From positions 1 through 64,000 of the forward strand of contig NZ_LDJX01000010.1 of NCBI RefSeq assembly GCF_001306415.1: a stretch of DNA of 64,000 nucleotides. The letters are read 5' to 3'. Numbering within the stretch: position 1 is the first letter of the stretch; every line of letters starts with the position of its first letter. This DNA comes from Croceitalea dokdonensis DOKDO 023. GTDB taxonomy: Bacteria > Bacteroidota > Bacteroidia > Flavobacteriales > Flavobacteriaceae. The notes beneath the pieces are model-generated. The model ran no database searches. It was not told the origin of the DNA and worked only from the letters and a program-made list of their open reading frames with translations. The translations under genes were made by a program, and so were the position numbers. This document shows positions 27,936-35,873 of this stretch, piece after piece.

Positions 27936-29651
27936 ATGATTATTCTAGGTTTAAACACGCACCACGCAGATTCTTCCGCTGCTATTTTTTTGGATGGAAA
28001 ATTAATAGCTGCAACGGAAGAAGAACGGTTTACCCGTGTAAAGCATTGGGCGGGTTTTCCTGCCCAGGCCATACAATTTTGTTTACAAGAGGCCAATACT
28101 ACACTAGAAGGGGTAGATCATATCACTATTGGCCGGGACGCCAAGGCCAAATTGGGTAAAAAGATGCTCTTTGCGCTTAAAAATCTTAAAACAGGTGCTT
28201 CCCTGATTCAAAACCGATGGGAAAATAGAAAGGATATTACGTCCATTCCCCAACAATTTGCAGATGCTTTTGGTTGCCCTCAGGAAATGATTTCTAAAAA
28301 ATTGGTTCATGTAGAACATCATCGGGCACACCTTGCCTCGGCATTTTTTGCCAGTCATTTTGAAGAGGCGGCCCTTCTTTCCATAGATGGGTCAGGAGAT
28401 TTTACCACCTGTATGTACGGTTACGGAAAAGGGAACCAAATAGAGGTATTGGACAGCATTGACTACCCGGTTTCGCTTGGCTTTATCTATACGGCCTTTA
28501 CCCATTTTTTAGGGTTTCCCCATTATGGGGACGAATATAAGGTTATGGGGCTTGCTCCTTATGGACAACCCACACTTGTGGACAAGGTGCGGAAGTTGGT
28601 AACCTTAGAACCAAATGGGCGTTGGACATGGGCAAATGAATACTTTGGTGAGGTAAAGGTCCAATATGTCAATAACCAACCCGTGGTGGATACATTCTAC
28701 ACGAAAAAATTTGAGGAATTATTTGGTCCCGCACGCAAAAAGGAAGATGAACTTACCCAATTTCATAAAGACTTGGCAAAGTCCGTTCAGGTGGTAACCG
28801 AAGAGATCATATTCCATATGGCAGCACACCTGCAAGAAAAAACGGGTTCAAAAAACCTATGCATTGCTGGAGGTGTGGCACAAAACTCCGTGGCCAACGG
28901 CAAAATTATTGCCAACACCAATTTTGACCAACTTTATATTCCATCGGCAGGGCACGATGCGGGAATCTCCATGGGGTCTGCACTCTTCCATTACCATCAT
29001 AACCTAAATCATCCCAGAAAACAAGCGATTCAAAGTGCCAGTACCGGTTCCAGGTTTACCAATGAGGAAATTGAAGCTTTCCTCAAAGAAAACAAGGTAC
29101 CCTACAAACGCCTTGAGGAAGAAGAACTGTACGACTATTTGACCGATAAGCTTATCGAGCCTGCCGTCATAGGTTGGTTCCAAGGCAGGGCAGAATTTGG
29201 GCCTAGGGCATTGGGCAACCGTTCCATCATCGCGGACCCAAGGAATGATAAGGCCAAAGAATTGCTTAACCTAAAGATTAAAAGACGGGAAAGCTTTAGA
29301 CCCTTTGCCCCTTCCATCCTAAAAGAATATGTTCCGGAATATTTTGAATATACCCAGGACGTTCCCTTTATGGAAAAGGTATTTCCCATAAAAGCTGAAA
29401 AACACAAGGAAATCCCCGCAGTGACCCATGTGGACGGAACAGGTAGGTTACAGAGTGTTGATAAGCAAGTTTCACCCAGATATTATCGATTAATTGATAC
29501 GTTTAGAAAAAAAACCGGGGTACCCATCTTATTGAACACCTCGTTCAATGAAAACGAGCCTATCGTCAATTCCCCTGCGGAGGCCTACGCATGCTTTGCC
29601 AGAACCCAAATGGACGTATTGGTTATGGAAAACATGGTGGTGGAACGGTAA
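27936..29651 (+). CDS. Carbamoyltransferase (NodU/CmcH family)
   Basis: This 571-residue enzyme is expected to transfer a carbamoyl group from carbamoyl phosphate to a sugar hydroxyl with ATP. The N-terminal kinase-like domain begins ILGLNTHHADSSAA and holds the histidines in VEHHRAHLASAF. The ASKHA-type segment LCIAGGVAQNSVANG follows. The YrdC-like C-terminal domain contains WFQGRAEFGPRALGNRSI and ends with VPILLNTSFNENEPIV. Length and motifs fit the whole family. Its position at the end of the transferase run suggests that it decorates the polysaccharide made by this locus. Confidence 0.92.
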   Translation: MIILGLNTHHADSSAAIFLDGKLIAATEEERFTRVKHWAGFPAQAIQFCLQEANTTLEGVDHITIGRDAKAKLGKKMLFALKNLKTGASLIQNRWENRKDITSIPQQFADAFGCPQEMISKKLVHVEHHRAHLASAFFASHFEEAALLSIDGSGDFTTCMYGYGKGNQIEVLDSIDYPVSLGFIYTAFTHFLGFPHYGDEYKVMGLAPYGQPTLVDKVRKLVTLEPNGRWTWANEYFGEVKVQYVNNQPVVDTFYTKKFEELFGPARKKEDELTQFHKDLAKSVQVVTEEIIFHMAAHLQEKTGSKNLCIAGGVAQNSVANGKIIANTNFDQLYIPSAGHDAGISMGSALFHYHHNLNHPRKQAIQSASTGSRFTNEEIEAFLKENKVPYKRLEEEELYDYLTDKLIEPAVIGWFQGRAEFGPRALGNRSIIADPRNDKAKELLNLKIKRRESFRPFAPSILKEYVPEYFEYTQDVPFMEKVFPIKAEKHKEIPAVTHVDGTGRLQSVDKQVSPRYYRLIDTFRKKTGVPILLNTSFNENEPIVNSPAEAYACFARTQMDVLVMENMVVER

Positions 29652-29697
29652 TTGTAGGAAATGCCACTACCATAGGTTAAGAATCTTTTTATGCATC

Positions 29698-29716
29698 AGC
29701 CCATGACTGGGTTTTA
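29698..29716 (+). terminator. Weak hairpin after the carbamoyltransferase gene
   Basis: AGCCCA pairs with TGGGTT (one G-T pair) around a four-base loop, followed by a short T run. It lies between the end of the polysaccharide locus and the promoter of the next gene. The stem is short. Confidence 0.3.
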
Positions 29717-29751
29717 TTGGCTCACGAAGTCCAAAGAGCACATCTCTAACG

Positions 29752-29759
29752 TATATTTG
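29752..29759 (+). promoter_or_regulatory. Putative -7 promoter box for the sugar-dehydrogenase-like gene
   Basis: TATATTTG matches TAnnTTTG and lies 17 bases before the ATG at 29777. It marks the start of a new transcription unit after the polysaccharide locus. Confidence 0.5.
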
Positions 29760-29776
29760 TAAGCGAAAGAGAAAAT

Positions 29777-32700
29777 ATGCATCGAAGACCCCACCCCCTT
29801 CTGAAGCTAAGCACCTTTTTTTCATGCTTACTTTGGATAACCGCTTATGGACAAGTTTCTTTTGAGGAAGCTTTCCCCAATCTCAACTTCAATTTTCCCG
29901 TAGAGATACAAAACGCAAACGATGGCTCCAATAGAATGTTCGTTGTGGAACAACCGGGGATCATCAAAGTCTTCCCCAATAACCCAAATGTCACTGCAGC
30001 TGAGGTAGGTACGTTCTTGGATGTTAGAAATACCGTAAGTTATAGCGCAGGCCAAGAAATTGGATTACTTGGTCTCGCCTTTCACCCCCAATTTAGTACG
30101 AACGGTTTTGTGTTTATCTATTATATAGATAGGCCCAACAATTACCGCATTAATATCGCTCGCTACCAAGTAGACGCCCAGAACCAAAATAGGGTGAACC
30201 CTTCTTCAGAACTCATTATAGCAAGATTCACAAAAAACCAGTCCGATAGTAACCATAATGGGGGCAAACTTGCTTTTGGTCCAGACGGATACCTATATGC
30301 TTCCATTGGTGACGGTGGTGGGGGCGGTGACCCGCAAGGCAATGGACAGAACCTGAATACAGTTTTTGGGAGTATTATAAGGTTAGATATTGACGTCAAT
30401 GGTGATAATCCATTGGAAACCAATCCAGAAGAACCCACCGGGAATTATGAGATTCCCGCAGACAACCCAAGAGTGGGACAGTCTGGGCTGGATGAACTTT
30501 TTGCCTGGGGTATCAGAAATACCTGGAAATTCTCTTTTGACGGCCAAGGAAGACTATGGGGAGGTGATGTTGGGCAAAACAGTTTTGAAGAGATAAATAT
30601 TGTGGAAAGAGGGGGCAATTATGGATGGAATCGGTTTGAAGCCAACTCCGAACCCAGTTATGGACAAAATACCACTTTGGCCACCAATCCAGATATAAAA
30701 CCCATTTACTTTTATGACCATAACCAAGGTGACGTTTCCATTACAGGAGGCTATGTTTACCGCGGGAGCCTCACCAACCCTTCATTGCAAAACAGCTATA
30801 TTTATGCGGACTACGTTTCGGGGCGGGTGTGGGCATTATCTTATAATTCCTCCAATGGGAGTACGGACAATGAGCTGTTATTCCAGACCAATGGACAATT
30901 TGTCTCCTCATTTGGTGAGGATGAAGCTGGAGAACTCTATTTTTCCAGTTACGGGAACAGTGTAAAGCTATATAAGCTTACAGAAACCGTTGCAGGACCA
31001 ACCACTACAGCCGTAAACGGGGTGGGCGACTGGAAAAATTTAGGAAACGGAACCAATGGTACTGTGGAGACCCTTTTGGAGGCGGCAGATGGCTCTATTT
31101 ATGTGGGCGGGGAATTTACCAATGTAAATGGCGTACAGGCAAACAATCTTGCCAGACTTACCACGGAAGAACAATGGCAGGCCGTGACCAGTGGAAGCAA
31201 TGGCCCTGTGAACGCTATTGCGCAAGCTCCGGACGGCACTATTTACGTGGGCGGCGAATTCACGGAAATTGGAGGCGTATCTGCAAGTAACATTGCCTCT
31301 TATGACGGACAAAACTGGAATGCCCTAGGTTCCGGGACCAACGGACTGGTAGCAGAATTGGTATTTGATAATTCCGGTACCTTGTATGTTGGGGGGGTGT
31401 TCACGCAAGCTGGAGGCATCAATGCCAATTATATTGCAAGCTGGAACAACAATTCTTGGTCCGCACTTACGGACAGCACTTCTGGCGTTTCCGGGACCAA
31501 TAATGAAATCAGAAGCATCGGTATTGCTGCCGATAACACCATTTACGTTGGGGGTAATTTTGATACCGCCGGCGGCAATCAAGCACCGAGAATTGCACGT
31601 TGGAATGGGAGTAATTGGAGTGCTTTAGGGGCCGGTACAAGCGGTTTTGTGCAAGCCATAACCATTGATGAAGGTTTTTTGTATGCCGCCGGGAATTTTG
31701 CATTGGCAGGGAACCAAACGGTGAACAGAATTGCACGGTGGAATTTGGCGAATGGAGGCTGGGAATCCCTTAATCAGGGGGTGAGCGGCAACGTAAACGC
31801 CTTGGTCGCCAATGGAGGGTTCATCTACGTTGGGGGAAGTTTTGAAACGGCAAGCGATGTTGAAAATATCAACGAGATCATGCAAAACATCAGTAGGTGG
31901 AGTGCATCCAATGGCTGGGAAGCTTTAGGGCCTGGCACCAATGTAGGAGTGAACTCAAGGGTCAATGCCTTGGCGTTTTATAGCAACAGAACGGAAATGT
32001 TGGTTGGGGGCAATTTCTCCCAAGCTGCTGGCGCAAACGCCAATAATATTGCAGCATGGGGCACGTCCTTCTGCACGGCGTCCAGTGTGATCCCTGAATA
32101 CCAAATAAATGGGGTTTGGCAAAGCGGTGAAAACGCGATTAGCCTGACTGTTGGGGATTCCCTAATTTTAAGCATCCTCCCCAACGGGCCTAATTTTTCC
32201 ATTCTTTTACCCAACGGGGAGACCGTAAACGGAGATTATACCATAAGCTCCATAAACAGTAATGATTCCGGAACCTATGTATTTACTACCGCCGCAGGTT
32301 GTTCTGCCAGCTTAACCGTTACGGTCTCTGAAAGTGACACGGATACAGACAGCGATGGGGTACCCGATAATCTGGATCAATGCCCAAATACACCCGCAGG
32401 AGCAACCGTAAATGCTGAGGGATGTAGCGATGCACAACTGGATGATGACAATGATGGGGTTCTTAATCCCAATGACGTTTGCCCAAACACCCCGGAGGGA
32501 GAGACCGTAAATTCCGATGGATGCAGTGAAGAACAGTTGGATGGCGATGCGGACGACGATGGGGTAGCAAATTCTCTAGACCAATGCCCTAATACTCCCG
32601 CAGGAGCAACCGTAAATGCTGAGGGATGTAGCGATGCTCAACTAGATGACGATAATGACGGGATCAACAATGCATTGGATGACTGTCCGAATACAGAAGC

Positions 32701-33460
32701 GGGCGTTACAGTTGATGCCAATGGATGCGAGATTAGGAGCGGCTTAGCGGTTGATAATTTTACCGTAAATACGGTAGGGACGTCCTGTATTGGTGCGGCA
32801 GATGGGCAAATAGTGGTGGATGCAGTGGAGGAACTTACCTATTTGGCGAACATCATTGGCGAAGGATTGAGCCAGTCTGTTCCATTTACAGTTGGGTTTA
32901 CCCTAGAAAATCTAGCTGCCGGAAGTTATAACGTGTGTATCACCGTTGAAGAAATACCAAATTTTGAGTATTGCATCACAGCAATGGTACAAGCTCCTGA
33001 AACCTTAAATGTGGTCACGAATATCAATAGGCTTTCACAACTGTTGCGTGTTAGCCTAACTGGTGCATCGGAATATGTAATCACCTTTAACAACACCTCA
33101 TTTAACACCAAAGAAAGTGAAATAGTGCTACCCTTAAAAAGTGAAGTCAACACCTTAAAAGTGTCCACCCTACAAGAGTGCCAAGGCAACTTTGATGACA
33201 CTATTATGTACCGGCCAGAGGCTTTGGCGTATCCAAACCCCTTTAGCGAGGTGCTAAGACTCAATGCCTCAGTTTTTGACCAAGGTGAGGTTACTGTGGC
33301 CATTTACAACCTATTGGGGCAAGCACAATACCTCCAAACCTTTACCATACGTTCTGAAAGTGAAATTCCCATACCCACCATGAATTTGGGTGAAGGACTT
33401 TATATGATTAAGCTAACGCAAGGTACTACCACCAGAACCCTTAAACTCTTGAAAGAATGA
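29777..33460 (+). CDS. Secreted glucose/sorbosone dehydrogenase-like protein with YVGG repeats, thrombospondin type 3 repeats and T9SS type A tail
   Basis: This 1227-residue exported protein has a signal peptide (about 1-26, ending AYGQ). A PQQ-type glucose/sorbosone dehydrogenase beta-propeller (about 27-408) follows, with GLLGLAFHPQF, NHNGGKLAFGPDG and WGIRNTWKFSFD. From about 418 to 766, seven or eight repeats carry IYVGGEFT or a variant, a second propeller-like region. An Ig-like domain, calcium-binding thrombospondin type 3 repeats (about 854-985) and a C-terminal T9SS type A sorting domain (YPNPF onward, ending LKLLKE) complete it. It probably oxidises or binds sugars on the cell surface; whether it holds PQQ is not known. 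Its stop overlaps the following lipoprotein gene. Confidence 0.88.
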   Translation: MHRRPHPLLKLSTFFSCLLWITAYGQVSFEEAFPNLNFNFPVEIQNANDGSNRMFVVEQPGIIKVFPNNPNVTAAEVGTFLDVRNTVSYSAGQEIGLLGLAFHPQFSTNGFVFIYYIDRPNNYRINIARYQVDAQNQNRVNPSSELIIARFTKNQSDSNHNGGKLAFGPDGYLYASIGDGGGGGDPQGNGQNLNTVFGSIIRLDIDVNGDNPLETNPEEPTGNYEIPADNPRVGQSGLDELFAWGIRNTWKFSFDGQGRLWGGDVGQNSFEEINIVERGGNYGWNRFEANSEPSYGQNTTLATNPDIKPIYFYDHNQGDVSITGGYVYRGSLTNPSLQNSYIYADYVSGRVWALSYNSSNGSTDNELLFQTNGQFVSSFGEDEAGELYFSSYGNSVKLYKLTETVAGPTTTAVNGVGDWKNLGNGTNGTVETLLEAADGSIYVGGEFTNVNGVQANNLARLTTEEQWQAVTSGSNGPVNAIAQAPDGTIYVGGEFTEIGGVSASNIASYDGQNWNALGSGTNGLVAELVFDNSGTLYVGGVFTQAGGINANYIASWNNNSWSALTDSTSGVSGTNNEIRSIGIAADNTIYVGGNFDTAGGNQAPRIARWNGSNWSALGAGTSGFVQAITIDEGFLYAAGNFALAGNQTVNRIARWNLANGGWESLNQGVSGNVNALVANGGFIYVGGSFETASDVENINEIMQNISRWSASNGWEALGPGTNVGVNSRVNALAFYSNRTEMLVGGNFSQAAGANANNIAAWGTSFCTASSVIPEYQINGVWQSGENAISLTVGDSLILSILPNGPNFSILLPNGETVNGDYTISSINSNDSGTYVFTTAAGCSASLTVTVSESDTDTDSDGVPDNLDQCPNTPAGATVNAEGCSDAQLDDDNDGVLNPNDVCPNTPEGETVNSDGCSEEQLDGDADDDGVANSLDQCPNTPAGATVNAEGCSDAQLDDDNDGINNALDDCPNTEAGVTVDANGCEIRSGLAVDNFTVNTVGTSCIGAADGQIVVDAVEELTYLANIIGEGLSQSVPFTVGFTLENLAAGSYNVCITVEEIPNFEYCITAMVQAPETLNVVTNINRLSQLLRVSLTGASEYVITFNNTSFNTKESEIVLPLKSEVNTLKVSTLQECQGNFDDTIMYRPEALAYPNPFSEVLRLNASVFDQGEVTVAIYNLLGQAQYLQTFTIRSESEIPIPTMNLGEGLYMIKLTQGTTTRTLKLLKE
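32393..32433 (+). repeat. Exact 41-bp direct repeat, copy 1
   Basis: This falls inside the thrombospondin type 3 region and is identical to 32597-32637. The 204-base offset equals 68 codons, so the frame is kept. Flanking bases on both sides also match with scattered silent differences, which indicates recent duplication or gene conversion. Confidence 0.85.
32597..32637 (+). repeat. Exact 41-bp direct repeat, copy 2
   Basis: This is identical to 32393-32433 and encodes the same PAGATVNAEGCSDA peptide stretch. Recombination between the two copies would remove or add one 68-residue unit in frame. Confidence 0.85.
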
Positions 33461-34155
33461 AAAAGTTGGGCCATGTGTTATTATTCATTATTCTAGCGAG
33501 TAGCTGCGATGCTGATTTGGATATTGCAGAAGCGGTAATTCTACCTCCATCTGAGGTAAGGTTGTTATTTCCAGAAAACAATTCTGAATGTACCACCGGC
33601 ACCGTAATCTCGGAGTCTGAAAGCGAGGTAACGTTTAATTGGACGCAAGCTGATGTGACCGAGGGCTATTTGGTATACCTAACCGATTTAACCACCAACG
33701 AAGAAACGGTGGTCGAGGCTGATAGTACGGCCATGCCCATAACCATTAAACGGGGAACACCTTACCGTTGGAGTGTCATTACCTATGTGGACGATTTTCA
33801 GAACCCAACAACAAGCCCTGATGGTTTTTTCTATAACGCAGGCCCGGGAATTGTCTCCTATATCCCTTTTCCAGCTTCGGCAATTTCACCAGAAACAGAT
33901 GCGCAGCTCATAGAAAATACAACATCCATCAACCTGCAATGGACCGCAGAGGATGTTGATGATGACATCACTGGTTTCGACCTGTATTTTGGCACCACTG
34001 ACCAACCTGAATTGTTGGCAGAAAATCTTGAAACGCCATCTTATGCCAATGTTTCGGTAAGTTCTGGGAATACGTATTATTGGAAAGTAATCACCAAGGA
34101 CGCTAACGGTAATGTGGCTAATTCAGCATTGTTTCAATTTGAAGTTTTAGAGTAA
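33457..34155 (+). CDS. Lipoprotein with two fibronectin type III-like domains
   Basis: This 232-residue protein begins with a short lipoprotein signal (KKLGHVLLFIILASSC, cysteine at residue 17). Two beta-sandwich modules follow, each ending in the YRWSVITYV or YYWKVITKD pattern of fibronectin type III-like domains. Its ATG overlaps the stop of the large sugar-dehydrogenase-like gene by 4 bases, so the pair is almost certainly co-translated. It may anchor or assist that protein at the surface. The ligand is unknown. Confidence 0.8.
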   Translation: MKKLGHVLLFIILASSCDADLDIAEAVILPPSEVRLLFPENNSECTTGTVISESESEVTFNWTQADVTEGYLVYLTDLTTNEETVVEADSTAMPITIKRGTPYRWSVITYVDDFQNPTTSPDGFFYNAGPGIVSYIPFPASAISPETDAQLIENTTSINLQWTAEDVDDDITGFDLYFGTTDQPELLAENLETPSYANVSVSSGNTYYWKVITKDANGNVANSALFQFEVLE

Positions 34156-34163
34156 ACCTCGGT

Positions 34164-35858
34164 TTATTTAAAAACCTCCTCCACCCTACCACAGGTTAAC
34201 ATTGCATCACCAAAATAGGGGTTCCTGACTTCTTTTTGGTAGCTCAACCAGCTGGCCCCTCCTCCATTTACACAATCACAGTGCTGCCGGTATATTGTTT
34301 CATTGACAAGGGCCTTTTTGGAATTCAATTGTATAAATAGGTCGGACAATTCTTTGAATCTACTGCGTTGTAACTCAAGCGTATGGGTTGTTTCCAGTTT
34401 GGCCAAGATAGTTCTCAGTTGGGCTGAAGTGTTAATATCGACTTCCTCCTGCGCTATATGTCTTAGCATTTCTGCGGCCAAGGACTGGGTTTTTGATGCG
34501 TCCGATGCTACCAAAGCATCTTTTATGGCCATATAGCTATGGGTGATTGTGGAAAAATCCGTTACGGCCTTAACCTCTAAATTAATGCTTGGATTCTCTT
34601 CTAATACCCCATCCTTGGTTTCCGGTGAATCGGTTTCAGACGGCATGGACATCATGGTTCGCTTGCCTTGCAACTGGGCCGCGGCGTCTATGGTAAAGGC
34701 ACCTTCTGTTACAATAATATCATCAGGATACAGTCCCTGCAACACTTCATATCTATTATTTACTTTTTTGCCCAATAGAACTTCCTGCATCTCAAAAATT
34801 GGCTTTTCCCCATCAATCTTTTTATAGACCACTGAACGTTTACCTGTCCATAAAGCGGCAGATGCTGGGATGGTTATGATATCTTCCATTTTATCCAAGG
34901 ATACGGTAGCAGTGGCAAACATGCCTGGAAGCAACTTTCCGTCCCTATTGTCCAAAACCACCCGAACGGCGACAGTTCTGCTCACTTGGTCAACCATGGG
35001 TTCAATCAACGCAATTTTCCCAGAAATAGGTGCGCCCTTTATTCCCTTAAGCCCTATGGCAACATCCTGACCTACTTTTAAAAAAGGAAGTTGATGCTCA
35101 AAGGCATCAAATACCGCCCAAACGGTTCTTAAATCTGCGGTTTTAAATAATGGTTCCCCTTCCTTGTAATATTTTCCCTCAGATGCAAATACTTCCACCA
35201 CCGTTCCAGATACATCCGCATACAAGGGGAAATTGCTCATGGGTTTTCCCAGCTTTAAAATCTCTTCTATTTGGGCATCGGTCACTTTCCAAAGTCCCAA
35301 AGTGTTTCTTGCGGTTTGGTACAACTTTTCATTAATGGTTCCCTGATAAGAGGCCGTGGTCAAAAACCTGTCTTGGGCAGAATACAGTTCCGGGGAGTAC
35401 ACCAAACCTATTTTTTGCCCCTTTCTAACCTTCTTTCCCACAGCATCTGGATATAGGGTATTGATCCTTCCATCAAAAATGATGGTCTGTATAGCTTCTG
35501 TCTCGCGGTTCATCTTAATTTCACCTGTAAGCCTTAGGGTCCCATCCTCAACGCTACCATGGGCTACCTTGGTGGTGCTAATATTGGCGAGTGCAACGGC
35601 ATCCTCTGTCATCACAAACTGATTTGGCTTTAACCCACCAGTATCCTGGGCATCCATAAAAACCAAATCCATAGCACATAATGGGCACTTGGCCCCTTCC
35701 TTGCCATCAACAGATGGATGCATGGAACAAGTCCATTTACCGTGTTGGTCTTGAATTTCGGCAACGGGTACCGCTTTGACATCGGATCCAAAAATAAAAT
35801 AGCCGAGCATCAAGCCTAAACTTAAGAATCCAATAAAATAGAGTACTTTATACTTCAT
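34164..35858 (-). CDS. Heavy-metal efflux RND periplasmic adaptor (CusB-like)
   Basis: This 564-residue membrane-fusion protein links an RND pump to an outer-membrane channel. The N-terminal anchor (1-24) is followed by a heavy-metal-binding domain at about 42-68: WTCSMHP with Cys44, Met46 and His47, and CPLCAMD with Cys58, Cys61 and Met63. This points to copper or silver, perhaps other soft metals. The adaptor core carries the barrel-sandwich segments (LYADVSGTVVEVFASEG and LPGMFATATVSL). From about 430 a DUF3347 domain follows, with Cys-containing HCDCVNG near its end. It lies 15 bases after the pump gene and is transcribed with it. Confidence 0.9.
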   Translation of the reverse strand: MKYKVLYFIGFLSLGLMLGYFIFGSDVKAVPVAEIQDQHGKWTCSMHPSVDGKEGAKCPLCAMDLVFMDAQDTGGLKPNQFVMTEDAVALANISTTKVAHGSVEDGTLRLTGEIKMNRETEAIQTIIFDGRINTLYPDAVGKKVRKGQKIGLVYSPELYSAQDRFLTTASYQGTINEKLYQTARNTLGLWKVTDAQIEEILKLGKPMSNFPLYADVSGTVVEVFASEGKYYKEGEPLFKTADLRTVWAVFDAFEHQLPFLKVGQDVAIGLKGIKGAPISGKIALIEPMVDQVSRTVAVRVVLDNRDGKLLPGMFATATVSLDKMEDIITIPASAALWTGKRSVVYKKIDGEKPIFEMQEVLLGKKVNNRYEVLQGLYPDDIIVTEGAFTIDAAAQLQGKRTMMSMPSETDSPETKDGVLEENPSINLEVKAVTDFSTITHSYMAIKDALVASDASKTQSLAAEMLRHIAQEEVDINTSAQLRTILAKLETTHTLELQRSRFKELSDLFIQLNSKKALVNETIYRQHCDCVNGGGASWLSYQKEVRNPYFGDAMLTCGRVEEVFK

Positions 35859-35873
35859 TTGCTATTGACAATC

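Noticed and set aside
34151-34170. TAAACC/GGTTTA inverted repeat between two convergent genes
   Set aside because: The loop would be only two bases and no solid T tract follows, so it is not a credible terminator.
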